A stretch of 64,000 nucleotides of DNA from Siderastrea siderea (lineage: Eukaryota > Cnidaria > Anthozoa > Scleractinia > Rhizangiidae), in assembly GCA_964030785.1 (NCBI GenBank), contig OZ034975.1, positions 35,553,269-35,617,268 of the forward strand, written 5' to 3'. Positions 35,408-46,851 of the stretch are shown in pieces. Under the pieces are notes generated by a model. It saw only the letters and a list, made by a program, of their open reading frames with translations. It did not search any database and was not told where the DNA came from. Made by a program: the position numbers and the translations under genes. Positions within the stretch are counted from its first letter, which is position 1; every line of letters begins with the position of its first letter.

Positions 35408-36019
35408 TTAAATTATGAGAAAAGCTTGTTTTGGGTTAAAATGCTAATATTTAGAAGAGTATTGCTTCCGAAAGCTGATTGATATTAAGCATTTGATCGT
35501 TTTCAATTACGGCTTACAATAGGTCTGCTTTCTATTGAAATTTGCTTTTTTTGTGGTCACGTGACAGGTCATGTGACTCACATTAATATACATTCTGCGC
35601 CATAAAGGTGTTCATGAGTTGTCTCTTATATATGCCAAAACAATTGTGCATAAAAAGTAGAAAAACACAACGGCAACAAGGTGTTTGCCATGTAGCCTCG
35701 TTTTCATGTTGGCTGATATCATGTGCATTTGGCCACGCCCGCTTATCCTCTTAAACAGGTGTTTTCCGGCTGGCCCTATATCAGAAAATGATCAGCACGT
35801 ATAAGTCTATCATCCCACCAAGTTTCATGCTTTTATCAAAAAGTGAACGATTTTGCCATTTTGGGGGCTTAACAGCTGGACTAAAAGTATTGGGGGACAA
35901 TTCGGAACACTTTCGGGCTTTTTGAGAAACCCTTTTCGGAAGCGAACGAGCCAAAAAAAACCCCAAAATATATTTCAGACCGAAAAGTTTCAGAATATTT
36001 TTGAGAAACGAACACCAAT

Positions 36020-36066
36020 TTATTCCTTGGCGGCTCCGCTTTTAGGCTTGGCTAAATCTATATATT
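36020..36066 (-). repeat. isolated terminus of the GGCTCCGCTTTTAGGC repeat family
   Basis: GGCTCCGCTTTTAGGCTTGG followed by CTAAATCTATATATTA is the reverse complement of 42105-42141, the left end of the element at 42107-42955. Only the terminus is present here. Confidence 0.6.
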
Positions 36067-36217
36067 ATTGTTAATATAGGGTATTTTTGGGAATATTATG
36101 GTATTTTCTAATGTAGGTATTTTTTTCGGGGGGGGGGGGAGGGGTGGAGGCATTTATCTTGATCTCTTTGTAAGTTAACTTTGCAGGTGGTTAAAATACA
36201 TTTCGATATCTGCACAG

Positions 36218-36502
36218 ATATTCCGGCACCCGTTCAACTTACAGCTGAGGTAGAGGGTAGTGAAATAACCTTAAAATGGACAGAACCAGAAAACAACGGA
36301 GCGCCCATTACAAGGTATTCAGTCTACCAAAGAATCGTGAATGATGAGCAGTGGCAGAAGGTTGAAGACATAACTGATACTTCCATACGTGAATATGTTC
36401 TTAAAGGGGAGGAGGGCAAGGAGTATGAATTTGTGGTCACTGCGACAAACAAATATGGCGAGAGTTTAAAGACAGAAAAGATGAAGGCCAAGGTTCTGAA
36501 AG
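36218..36502 (+). CDS. gene 1 exon: fibronectin type III domain 3
   Basis: Phase 1-1 exon of 95 codons, acceptor GCACAG (chosen over TTGCAG at 36186, which gives the wrong phase), donor GTAAAT at 36503. IPAPVQLTAEVEGSEITLKW, PENNGAPITRYSVYQR and YEFVVTATNKYG carry the FN3 signature. Closest relative in the window is FN3-2. It is the membrane-proximal domain before the TM exon. Confidence 0.92.
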
Positions 36503-37485
36503 GTAAATCTAATTAACGTTACTTCAAGTCAGATAGATAGTTCCGTTTCGCTGCATGTGGCTTTCCCAGTCCATGAAAATAGATCATTATTTTACACCAC
36601 ACAGTCGTAAAAAGAGACTTGGGTTTAACTTTCGTTTTAAGAACCTTTGTGCTGTAGGTGTTAGCTATGTGCTGCTCGTTTTGACTCACCGGGATGCTTT
36701 GAGTCAACCTTGTAAGGATGTGGGGAGGTAGGGCAGTGCCAGCCAACGTAAACATGTTTCTTGTCAGCCTTGTTTGTGTCCAGCTTTTCTGGGTTGCGGC
36801 AGTCGAAGCAAAGTACCTAGACAACATTTACGATTTCAAAACAAAACAAACGTTTGCGACTAGCCAACGAAGCAAACGTGTGTGAGTAGCAGACGAAGCG
36901 AACGTTTTCTACCAGGAAACGAAGCGAACGTTTGCGACCAGCTGAAAAAGGGGGTGCCTATAAAGAGTTTTTCGAAAAAAAAACTACAACCTATACTTTA
37001 TTTACTTTGACGGACGATTAACAGGAACACTAACCCAAAATCTGTTGTTACATGACAATACCTGTCATGTAAGGCACTTCTGAGACTATTGAACGGATCC
37101 TAAAGCTTCACAACGTCCATGTTTTTAGTCCTGTTTAAACTGTTTACCATGGTAAATCACAAGTTCTTTCTAATTCGTCAATATCTTGGTCTTTCGTAGC
37201 TTCCCCGGGGCAGCTAGACACACAAAAAGGTAGGGCAGAAACGATAGCAATGATGATATTTCCATTTATACACTTTTATTATTCGAAGGTTAGCTATCTG
37301 TTCAGGGTTTCCTAATATTCTACACCTTTATGAAAGAAAGCAACGTCAACAAAAACAACAACAAACAAAGGAACAATTTAACATGAAGCTGACTGTTTGC
37401 AAAAGCAACTGTGCTTCCTTGAAGCTCTTCTCAAGCAAACAGAAACTTTTCAAATGAACAATCAAAAGGTACAATTAGACGCTGC
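36503..37485 (+). other. intron with a short GCGAACGTTTGCGACCAG minisatellite
   Basis: At about 36848-36945, ACGAAGCGAACGTTTGCGAC-type units of about 30 bp recur three or four times. No further FN3 exon is seen before the TM exon. Confidence 0.55.
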
Positions 37486-37489
37486 TTAA

Positions 37490-38077
37490 CCCTATTTTGC
37501 CTGGGCTTTTTTTGAGTTTCTGAGCCTAGGGACAAAGTGCCCCCCTAGAGATCTCGAAAAGTAATTACGCTCTTGTGATGAAACTCGGCACGTTTATAGT
37601 ACGTCATTAGCTTAACAGATTGGATTTATTTCGTGTCGATTATGACGTTTTATGACGTCACAATGACGTCACAAAGCAGCCATTTTGAATTTTGACCGCC
37701 ATCTTGATCCCGAGCAAGCAGTCATACAGTTGACAATGACGTCATCAAAAAATATATGAATTTGTCCTAAGAAACATACTTAATCAAAACAAGTACAAAA
37801 AAGTAAAGGATTATCTTCTTCTTACAAAGGAGAAAAAACTGAAAAAAAAAAGACTGAAAAAAGGACCGAAAATAGTTAAAACACCTCCTGAGTAGAGGGT
37901 TGCTATGGAAACGTCAATCATCATAAACACGTCATTGACACAGGAAATTTTCCTCTGATAAATTTCAGGAAAAGCCACGAGATTTGGGGATTATTCGTCT
38001 AGCCGTTTAAAAGTTATAATTCGTTAAAGTCAACGCGGGCACAATGTGCCCCCCCCCCCCCCCCAGGCTAAATAGGG
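37490..38077. mobile_element. 588-bp piggyBac-like MITE, TTAA duplication
   Basis: TTAA at 37486-37489 and 38078-38081 flank ends CCCTATTTTGCCTGG and CCAGGCTAAATAGGG (one mismatch over 15). TTAA plus CCC/GGG termini is the piggyBac hallmark. The interior has several TGACGTCA-like words and no ORF. A second copy lies at 61881-62470, 80 percent or more similar by eye. Confidence 0.85.
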
Positions 38078-38352
38078 TTAAAATTGAGGACACCAAGGCG
38101 GAAATACTTTCTCTGAATGTGGTTCCCGACGAGCTCCTGTCCACCTTATTCTCCCCCTTAAGTCAATGCTGACATGTAAGAAGCATTCTGGATAAGGGCT
38201 CAATGTTGTGGGCTGGCTTGGTTAATTCTCTAGGACAGGTAAAGTACGTGTTCTATAAGACTACCGTCAGCAGTCTGCATCACATGCCACCTGAGTGTAA
38301 AATACAACACGAGCACATTGGCACAGCTCCTCTTTAAATCTGTACATTTCAG

Positions 38353-38472
38353 GTTGTTCGTGTGATGACCAGAAGACAATTCTTCACGCTGTCTACATCG
38401 CTGTCATAATTTTACTTGTGATAGTTATAGTTATTCTACTTTTCCTGCTTCGGAGAACGCGGAGTTGTCTTG
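38353..38472 (+). CDS. gene 1 exon: transmembrane helix
   Basis: Phase 1-1 exon of 40 codons, acceptor TTTCAG, donor GTAAGT at 38473. The translation runs GCSCDDQKTILHAV, then YIAVIILLVIVIVILLFLL (about 19-21 hydrophobic residues), then RRTRSCLG. The Arg cluster on the C-terminal side sets the kinase side as cytoplasmic (positive-inside rule). No in-frame ATG, so it is easily missed by ORF scans. Confidence 0.9.
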
Positions 38473-38595
38473 GTAAGTGAGTCCTGCTGATTTGAATCAA
38501 CAATTCCTTGCAAATTAAAAAAGTGTGTTCTAGATGAATTAATACTAGTTTCACATTGCTCAGTTGTTAATGCCAATGTGATCTTGTTATTACAG

Positions 38596-38614
38596 GAAAC
38601 CCTACAACAAACAA
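38596..38614 (+). CDS. gene 1 micro-exon, juxtamembrane
   Basis: 19-nt exon (GNPTTN plus part of a Lys codon), acceptor TTACAG, donor GTAAGT at 38615. Phase 1 in, phase 2 out, exactly what is needed to join the TM exon to the next exon. Too short to prove alone; supported by the phase chain. Confidence 0.65.
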
Positions 38615-38779
38615 GTAAGTGTATTACTTTTTCATTAATTAGTAACGGAGGTCAAAACGAACATTCACAAAAATTCACAAAGCATTTTAGACTATAACTA
38701 GGCATCGTGCATCATGTTAAAAATCTTTTAAATTCCGGCTTAAATATAGAAACGATTATTAAGTTGTTTTGTAATTTTT

Positions 38780-38935
38780 CATGAGGTCATGGGTTCGATT
38801 CCCGTTCAAGCCTGAATTTTTCAGGTTTCTTCTTTTCCACCGCTTAGGTTGAAACACCTTCACTGCGATGATCTACATATAATTCTATCTTTATCCGCAG
38901 TTCAAATATATGAATTTCATATATTCATGTTCAAA
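38780..38935 (+). mobile_element. SINE 3' fragment
   Basis: GGGTTCGATTCCCG (B box), then CAAGCCTGAATTTTTCAGG and the tail GCAGTTCAAATATATGAATTTCATATATTC, the same tail as in the 10457-11127 cluster. The head is truncated. It lies within 30 bp of the next exon. Confidence 0.75.
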
Positions 38936-38962
38936 ATACATATTCTTGCTCTTACGTTTTAG

Positions 38963-39002
38963 GAGAAACAAATGCCCAAGATGCGGAGATCTGGTGGCTA
39001 TG
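38963..39002 (+). CDS. gene 1 exon: short juxtamembrane segment with CxxC
   Basis: 40-nt exon, acceptor TTTTAG, donor GTAAGT at 39003; translation RNKCPRCGDLVAM. Phase 2 in, phase 0 out. A Cys-Pro-Arg-Cys-Gly knuckle directly after the membrane is unusual for an RTK. The alternative is skipping of the two small exons, but then the phase chain to 44610 would fail. Confidence 0.65.
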
Positions 39003-39125
39003 GTAAGTGATTTGTCATCTGCAGGATTTGCTCTAGAGTAGCGAAGTCTTCTAGAGTTCAAATTCCACCTGCTTGTAAAGCGCATTTGATCATATTCATC
39101 TAGAAAATGCGCTATATAAGTTCTA

Positions 39126-39126
39126 A

Positions 39127-39157
<31 letters not shown>

Positions 39158-39216
39158 TTATTCTTATTCTTATTCTTATTCTTATTCTTATTCTTATTCT
39201 TATTCTTATTCTTATT

Positions 39217-39247
<31 letters not shown>

Positions 39248-39262
39248 TTATTATTATTAGAG
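39126..39262 (+). repeat. compound microsatellite (TTA)n (TTATTC)n (TTC)n (TTA)n
   Basis: Uninterrupted simple repeats. The poly-Leu/Phe and poly-Arg/Ile frames over it are artefacts. Confidence 0.98.
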
Positions 39263-39479
39263 TACCGAAGGGTCCAAATGATGGACCCTTCGGCTTATAC
39301 CAGTGCTGGAAATAACAGTCGGTCATCGGACATTGTCCGACCAAATTTCGAAATTGTCCGACCAATTTCACCATATGGTCGGACGTGATGTCCGAACACG
39401 AGAAAGCTACTAAAATTTTGAAGGCCAATTTCTTTGTTACCTTTGAAATGTGATCAATTAGTTGCCTATTTAATACAGC

Positions 39480-42110
39480 TCTACTGTCTCAACTTTTCTC
39501 TGTACGTTAGTTTGTACAGTACTAGTGTTGTCTTTTCAACGCTTCTCCATACGTTGGTTCTCTTATAACGTATTAATCTTGTCTTCCCATACTTTTTTGC
39601 GTATGTTAATTTCTTCGTGCCATGTTAGTCTTGTCTTTTTGACATTTCTCCGTACGTTAGTCCGTTCGTATGGCATTAATCTCGTCTCAACGTTTCTCCA
39701 TATCGCAGTACGTTCCCATCTCTTGTATTAATGTTGTCGTATTAATCGTTCTTGGTACTTAGTTCGTTTGCAAGTATTAGTCTTATCTCCTCAACGTTTC
39801 TCCGTGCGTTAGTTCGTTTGCACAGTATTAGTTTTAACTTCTCAACGTTTCTCCGTGCGATACTTCGTTTGTACAGTATTAGTGTTATCTGCTCAACGTT
39901 TCTCCGTGCGTTAGTTCGTTTGCACAGTATTATAGTGTTATCTTCTCAACGTTTCTCCGTGCGATACTTCGTTTGCACAGTGTTATAGTATTATCTTCCC
40001 AACGATTCTCCGTCGTTAGCTCGTTTGTACAGTATTAGTATTATCTTCTCAACGATTCTCCGTCGTTAGTTCGTTTGTACAGTATTTGTCTTTTATTATA
40101 TGGCAAGCAATTCTTCAGTCTAAATCGAGTGTTCTGATTGGTTAGTTTTCGGTCGGGATTTTACAGTACGGACCATTACCATGGAAACGGTCCTTTTTGG
40201 ATATTTTTTTTTCGTGCTAACGCTACAGCAAAATTCAAACTGTGAAAACGCAAGAAGATAAAAAAGAAAAGGTTTGGAGCTGGTACAAAACAAATGAACG
40301 AGGTAAGCACGTCTGCTCAGAGAAAGCGCTCTTCAATTAAGTTTACCGACTGGGCCAACGTTCTTCAGTGACTGTGTGTGTTTATTGTTTTTTTGTACGG
40401 CTATAGACTGTAAGCTGTAAAGACCCGAGTAAATCGGCCAAAACTTAAACAATAATTACTAAAATTCAGCATTAACAAAAGAGTACGTTTCTCACAAGAA
40501 AACCTCACGGCGAAAAAGAATGAAAACTGCAAAACAACTAGCAAACGGCTTTCACCGGTAACTATAAATCGAAAGCAAACGATCACGTTCTTGTCTAGTT
40601 TAATATTCGTCATCGCTTCAGTCAGCGCTTTCCACAAGAACAAATTAAAGCTACACGTACATGCATTAAACTAACAGTGTACCTTGATCCCTCAGCGAGG
40701 TTTTTGCCCTTGTAGTGCACATCCTTGAAAATAATTTTAGCGTGTTCACAAGTCCGCTCTTGCTGTAGCTCGCGCTAAAAACAACTTTGTTAGGTGCGAC
40801 GAAAGTTTGCTCTCAGCATTCACAAAGTTCTCTTTAAAGCCACTGAAGCAAACAACTTGTAGTATTTGATGGAGAGATACTTTCCAGTGTCTTTTTTTAG
40901 GTTGGAGTGTTTCTTTGTTCACAAGGACTAACACGCTGTCACAATTTCCAGAGTTTGAGAAGCACGTGTGTGAGCCAGTTTTATCGCGGCCTTTTCATTA
41001 TTCTTCTTTTTCCCGAATTGTCTCTGCCCATAATGAAGAAGTATTTTCAAATAAAACTTTCTTGTGTTGTACAGGACGACGAAAAACTGACACATATAAT
41101 AGAAGCAGAGCAGTTTTCATTCAAGAGCCACGCAAGTTTCTGCCGATCGACAGCAACGATCATCAAACTGATTCGAAAGCCTGTTAAAATCGCTGGCTTC
41201 TTTCCTTGACACCGCGCCGGAAATTGACTTGAATGAACTACCGGAAGTGTTGTTTCGTACGAAAAATGATGCCATATAATAAACCACTTACTAACTTCAC
41301 TTGAACGGGACCGTACTGGGGAATATTGGCCCTCGGTCGTTTTTGTACGGACCTCGCTGCGCTCAGTCCGTACTGCCACGACCTCGGGCCAATATTCCCC
41401 AGTACGGCCCTCGCGTTCAGTTAGTAAGAGGTTAATCTTCTCAACGTTTCTCCGTCATTAGTTCGTTTGTACAGTATTTGTCTTATCTTCTCAACGATTC
41501 TCCGTCGTTAGTTCGTTTGCACAGTATTAGTATTATCTTCTCAACGATTCTCCGTCGTTAGTTCGTTTGTACAGTATTAGTATTATCTTCTCAACGATTC
41601 TCCGTCGTTAGTTCGTTTGTACAGTATTAGTATTATCTTCTCAACGTTTCTCCGTCATTAGTTCGTTTGTACAGTATTTGTCTTATCTTCTCAACGTTTC
41701 TCCGTCATAAGGTCGTTTGTACAGTATTAGTATTATCTTCCCAACGTTTCTCCGTCATTAGTTCGTTTGTACAGTATTTGTCTTATCTTCTCAACGTTTC
41801 TTCGTCATTAGTTCGTTTGTACAGTATTAGTATTATCTTCTCAACGATTCTCCGTCGTTAGTTCGTTTGTACAGTATTGTATTATCTTCTCAACGTTTCT
41901 CCGTCATTAGTTCGTTTGTACAGTATTTGTCTTATCTTCTCAACGTTTCTCCGCGTGTTCGTTTGAACAGTATTAGTCTTATCTTCTCAATGTTTCTCCG
42001 CTTCGTTTGTACAGTGTTAGTCTTATCGTCTCAACGTTAGTTCGTTTGTACGGTATCAGTCTTACCTTCTCAACGTTTCTCCGTACGTTAATTCGTTTGT
42101 ACAGTAATAT
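39480..42110 (+). repeat. 50-bp minisatellite array (two blocks) with insertions
   Basis: The unit is about 50 bp, built on CAACGTTTCTCCGT, TTAGTTCGTTTGTACAGTA and TTAGTCTTATCTTCT. It is diverged at 39480-40090 and highly regular at 41430-42050. It is interrupted by a roughly 1.3-kb insert at about 40093-41415 and by the element at 42107-42955. Decayed units continue to about 43280. Confidence 0.9.
40093..41415. mobile_element. 1.3-kb insertion inside the minisatellite
   Basis: Unrelated sequence interrupts array units between CAGTATTTGTCTT and the resumed ATCTTCTCAACG. The right end carries an internal palindrome (GGGGAATATTGGCCCTCGGTCG and its reverse complement, 41318-41407). Ends and target duplication not resolved. 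No confident coding. Confidence 0.5.
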
Positions 42111-42955
42111 ATAGATTTAGCCAAGCCTAAAAGCGGAGCCCCCCTTTATGTTTTGTTTGTTTGTTTGTTTGTATTTTTGCTGGCAGTTATTAATTAGTGA
42201 AAATACTCTCATTCAAGTCGTTAAATTAAAAAAAAAAAAGAAAGAAAAAACAAAAGAAAAAAATTCTTACCCGAACCCGGGTCGTCGGCGTATGAAGCTG
42301 GATATTAGTCCACTTGGCCATTAGCAGTTATTGACATTTTCCACGTTAATTTTTGTACTTATTTCTTTCTTCGTGACCATCTGCCTATCAACGTGAAAAT
42401 GCTGGTGTTTTTTCTGGCAAAATGTGTTCGGAGCGCCGTAAAAACCATGGTTGTGGACAGAACAAACCAAAAAGCACTAGCTCTGCTATATTTGGCGTCG
42501 AAACCGCTGCGAAAAGCTGCGAACTCAAGCGGTGTGCCGACCGAGTTCGAACGGAACCGGCAAGGCAAATTTGAACTTTTCGCCTGAACTTTATCGCCTA
42601 ATTTTTTTCGCCTAAATTGAACTTTTCCCGTTCCACCAAAAAGACAACTGAGTATTCTTTTGAGCTTTTTTTTCTATTAGCAAATTTGTTTTTGACTTTT
42701 TTTGTCTTTGCTTGTTTTGCTACAACGCGGGTAAACATGCGATTTCGCGCCAAAAACACATGGGATTCAGCACAGGGTTATATCCAGTGTATGAAGTGTA
42801 TTGGTAACCCTGTGGTGCGGACGGACGGACGGACGGACTTACGTACGGACGGTCACGTGACTATTACGTCACTACCAAAATTTCTTGGCTTGATAGGTTA
42901 CCAAATTTCCTTAGGAATGGAGCTCCGCTGACGCGCTAGCGCGCTGGCTCCGCTA
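42107..42955 (+). mobile_element. interspersed element inserted in the minisatellite, with internal tRNA-like segment
   Basis: The array is cut as ACAGTA-[ATATAGATTTAGCC...GGCTCCGC]-TATTAG, consistent with a TA-type target. It contains CTTGGCCATT...CCCGAACCCGGG (reverse of a tRNA-like A box and B box, 42268-42325), a tandem CGGA tract (42817-42850), and TCACGTGACTATTACGTCAC. The right half is the inverted counterpart of 29885-30040. Confidence 0.6.
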
Positions 42956-44609
42956 TTAGTCTTATCGTCTCAACGTTTCACCCTACGTCAGTTCGTACCG
43001 TATTAGGCTTATTCTCGACACGAACGTATTAATCTTGTTTTTACGGCTGTTTTCCGTAACTGTAAAGTACGTGCATACAGTACCAGTCTTGTCGTTTAAC
43101 GTTTATTCGTATGTTACTTCATACGTTTGGTGTTAATCTCGCCTTCTTTCCGTACGGTAGTTTTTCCATATGAAATACATCTTGTCGTCTCCCCGTTTCT
43201 CCACACGTAATTACGTTCGAACGTTTTTAGTGTTGTCTTCTCGGCGTTTCTTCATACGTCAGTACGTTATTACTCGGTGTTATCATATCTGTAATACAAT
43301 ATTTTCTACGTAATGTTAGACTTGTCTTCTCACATTACAGATGCAAGAAGTAAAAGTTACATTGTCGCTCGAGGCATTTATATTCTACAGAGTTCAATTC
43401 TTTCATTTTTAGTCAATGTGTCGAAATGTGACAGACGTAATTTTCAAACCTGGCAGGGATAAATACCTGAATCGAATTTTTTTTATTTCAGAACATTGCT
43501 GTAAAAACTTAAAAGATACGTAAGATATTCTACCCGCCCAACCCAGTTTTGACTTCCCTGACTTTTAGTCAGGCTACTAGTAGATAAAATAGCCATTTTT
43601 GGAAGTAGCCCTACATTGGCTTGAACACTTAATCATCACTTCGACAAGACATTTCAAGACGTCACTGTGATGTATTTGTACGCTGTATCAGTATGTTTTA
43701 GCGCTAGATCTGCTGTCATGAGCTTGTCCATAAAAAATTGGAGTTGTTTTGAAGCACGAAGAGATGACGTCAGTCGGTTTGGTAATCTGCTTTGATGAGC
43801 TTCAATCAAATACTTGAATGATAACACAGTACACCAGTGAGAAACTGAATTCAAATAGCGGTAAAAAGAAAAAAAATTAAGGCTTGTTATCACAAGTCAT
43901 TAGTATCATCTGAACAATAATGACTGTAAAATAAATGTTGACATTTTGTGTCGAATAGATAAACAGATTATAGTGTCTAAGGGAAGTGTTCAACTGCTAG
44001 TGTAAATTGCGTCGTAAATCAGGTAGTTCAGATTGACACAAGTTTCTTTTTTTGTATGCAAATTACATTATGCTAATTAGTGTCCGACCAAATTTGTAAT
44101 ATGACCTACCAAAATGAAGACTTGAAAGGACACATGTCCTGCTAAGTAAGAAAAATTATTTCCAGCACTGTATACTCGTTCACTTAAGACCCACCTGCAC
44201 TGAAAAGGACTTAGAATGATCATTTTAGCAAACCACCTTGGCATTGCAATGGATTTCACCAATTAATATATTCTTAGCGCCTTTGGATCCCGGAAGAACT
44301 TTGAGGCCACATGATAGTGGGCTGTGTGGGAGCAGTTATGACGATTGAGCCATTCAGATTGACGTACTTGTAATAGCAAGAATACTGCAGTAAGATCCAC
44401 AAGATGTCATTTTATGAAAAGAAATAATTGTATCTCTGTGGTGCAATCCAGTTACCCCCGTTATGATCACTTAATTTCGGCCCAAACAGAAGCTCATGCA
44501 TTATTTCATATGTAAAAACCCCTTTCGCCTAGACAGTACGAAAAGGCACCAAAGTTTCTCGTGGCCTGTTGGAGGAATAAGTTTTTCAAACATTGACTTT
44601 TCTGTCTAG
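42956..44609 (+). other. intron: decayed minisatellite then unannotated sequence
   Basis: Diverged 50-bp units to about 43280; beyond that no exon or repeat was recognised. The phrases TTGTCCGACCAAATTTCG at 39337 and TGTCCGACCAAATTTGTAA at 44081 are similar, suggesting scattered copies of one repeat. Confidence 0.4.
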
Positions 44610-44868
44610 AATCCCATAGCTGTCCCGGAGGACCCAACACAGCCCTCAAGAGTGGTACATTCGGATGACGCTCCAACCTATGCAACCCCAGCAGGAGGAG
44701 ACTACATGCCACTTCATCCCTCAACTAGAAGCTGGGAAATCAGTCGGGAACATGTCAACATTATCAAAGTTATCGGTAGAGGAGCCTTCTCTCAAGTTGC
44801 CCAGGCAACGGTACGAAGTTTACGTGTTAGCAAGGGAAACATCACAGTTGCAGTAAAAATGCTGAAAG
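44610..44868 (+). CDS. gene 1 exon: juxtamembrane and kinase N-lobe start
   Basis: Phase 0 in, phase 1 out, acceptor GTCTAG, donor GTATGA at 44869. NPIAVPEDPTQPSRVVHSDD, then two Tyr motifs (YATP, YMPL), SWEISREHVNIIKVIG, the glycine loop GRGAFSQV and AVKMLKG with the ATP-binding Lys. The third loop glycine (GxGxFG) is Ser. The first exon of the catalytic domain. Confidence 0.93.
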
Positions 44869-45590
44869 GTATGATGTTAATTTGTGAGTCTTCTTTTTTA
44901 GACGTGCTCCCATTACAGCTTTTACTCATAGAACCATCGCATCGACTGGCAGATCCCGAATTTTCCCCTGTTTGTATTTTGGTTGAAACTTTTTTCACGC
45001 AAAAAAAAACACACTTTCAGACTCTACCGTTTTTGTCAATGTGGTGTTAAAACGTTGGGAACAGAAGAGACGTTTGGTGACAAAGTGGCAAAATGAGTGA
45101 TCGTGCGCTAACTGGTTCGCACCATTGCCTGCAAACTTCCAAATATCACCTTGCTGGCCAAATACAAACGCAGGAACATTGAGAGCCTTTTGAAGCAGTT
45201 AAAGGCTAAGTTAAGTTGCCATTACCATTTAGTTGAGTTATTCATTTCAACAGACACTGCATGTGTATTTTTGAGAATAAAAGCAACAAGGAAAGTTAGG
45301 CAGCTGTAATTTTTAGGTGATTGGTTGTATTTTTAAGTGGTGAATAAGGGTTGCTAGTTCTAAAGGATAAAAAAGTCGTAAACACAAGATTCGTTGTCGA
45401 GGGAGCAATACTAATTGGAGAAAAATACATGACTTGTAATTTTTAGATGTTATTTGATGCAGTCAGTAGCTACAGTTCGCCCAAAGTGAAAATGCATCAA
45501 AATTCATCGCCATTAAAGTTATCTGTAAGCCATATTTTTTAGTAAACTCAGGTACTAACAGAACATCAGCTTTCGCTAGTCGTTTAAAGA
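44869..45590 (+). other. intron sequence, nothing recognised
   Basis: No exon or repeat identified before the LINE fragment. Confidence 0.4.
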
Positions 45591-45639
45591 CCAGTTCTAT
45601 CGAAGTTCCATGCACTGCCTCTGTAAACAATAACACCAG

Positions 45640-46851
45640 TTTCCTTCCATTGCTGTCCTGGGATCATAGCTAAAGCGAGAAAAACGTGCTACCCTAATAA
45701 ATGATATTAATGAAGGAGGCTTAAAGATGCCTCGTATCGAATCCATGATTGAAGCACAAAGAATCATGTGCATCCAAAAATTTCTGGATAACTCATCACG
45801 CTCTTGGAAGTGCATTCTAAATCACTATCTCAACAAAGTTGGAGGTAGACTATTCTTTATTTGCATCAAGCCGCACATAACCGAATCTCTGTTAAACGTG
45901 CTTGACTTATTTCATTTAAAATGTCTTCATCATTCCCTTCCACCGGAATGGAAAAAAAGAAATGAGCAGCAATGTGAGTCAGGCAGCAAACAAACGACAC
46001 CGTTTAATATTTTCGCTCGAGCAGAACTATCCTCGAAGAAGGAAAATTCCAGTACAAAATCCTAAATCAAATATTACCATTAAACACCTTCCTTTTCAAA
46101 ATTGGCAAAACCGAGTCTCCTCTCTGTGCGTTTTGTCTTTGCAACGAGGAATGTATCTCACACTTTTTCTTTCAATGTGCCGTGATACAAAGCTTTTGGA
46201 GCTCAATACAACAATTGTTTGCGAATCACATAATTACTGAGAGTGACGTAATTCTTGGCATAACTCACCAATCAGAAGATGCCCTTTTAAACAATCATCT
46301 CATTCTACTTTCGAAACAGTATGTTTATAATTGCAAGCTAAAGGGTGTGTTACCATCTAGAGCTGTGTGAAAGCGGTTTTTGAAATGGAGCATTGGATCG
46401 CCAAAGAGAGGAATAAACTCTCTACCATTATAAGAAATGGAACAAGCTCCTCTCCCAAGAACATCACATCTAATTTCCATTTTAATCTTAACAGACCTGA
46501 TTTTTCAACCAACCTACTTTTCTATAGCTATTTATTACTTTAAATTATTGTCATTTCTATAACAAGATTGTGACATGTAGTGCCTGTAGTATTGTAATAA
46601 CAATAGTCTAAGCCTAGAGAACACGATTCCTTGCCCGAGTATGAGTGCGTGTGTTGTGTGTGTGTGTGTGTGTAGTCTCACAGTTGTAGTGTAAGTAATT
46701 ATGTGTAGTTTTCGCATTATAAGTAGTGGCGCAAGCAGTAATATTGTATGTAGTATAAATTTTGTTTTTGTTTTTGTTTTTTGTAGTAGACTTGCTTTAG
46801 TATTGTACGTAGTGTATCGGTGTTGTAATAAAGTTTCATTAAAAAAAAAAA
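45640..46851 (+). pseudogene. LINE 3' fragment (zinc-finger region and A tail)
   Basis: Plus strand: KRATLINDINEGGLKMPRIE, SMIEAQRIMCIQKFLDN, then SPLCVLCNEECISHFFFQC..IQSFWSSIQ (C..C..H..C), stops, a (GT)n tract at 46650, AATAAA at about 46826 and an A-run at 46840-46851. A 5'-truncated copy of a LINE related to the 11846-13270 one (shared GGLKM/GGLNL..E..I.A.R and Cys motif). It sits in the intron after the first kinase exon, same strand as the gene. Confidence 0.85.

Larger units (their letters stand above)
32116..35897. mobile_element. 3.8-kb foldback element carrying a decayed cnidarian multicopy gene
   Basis: The outer arms (about 32116-32580 and 35430-35897) and inner arms (about 32660-32830 and 34545-34695) are inverted repeats. 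Landmarks are CAGCTGTYAAGCC ends, TCATGCTTTTATCAAAAAGTG, ATATCATGTGCA, CCTTTATGGCGCAGAATGTA and GTAATGTGATCGGCAATAA. The centre holds two oppositely oriented gene fragments. A TTAA MITE (34826-35407) sits in the right arm. Confidence 0.75.

Noticed and set aside
36181..36217. Upstream part of the FN3-3 ORF as coding
   Set aside because: The TTGCAG acceptor at 36186 gives the wrong phase; CACAG at 36217 restores phase 1 like all other extracellular exons.
39107..39428. Poly-Leu/Phe and poly-Arg/Ile ORFs
   Set aside because: Trinucleotide and hexanucleotide microsatellite.
40907..41379. Overlapping 90-110-codon ORFs in the minisatellite insert
   Set aside because: No domain, overlapping frames on both strands, and sequence containing a local palindrome.
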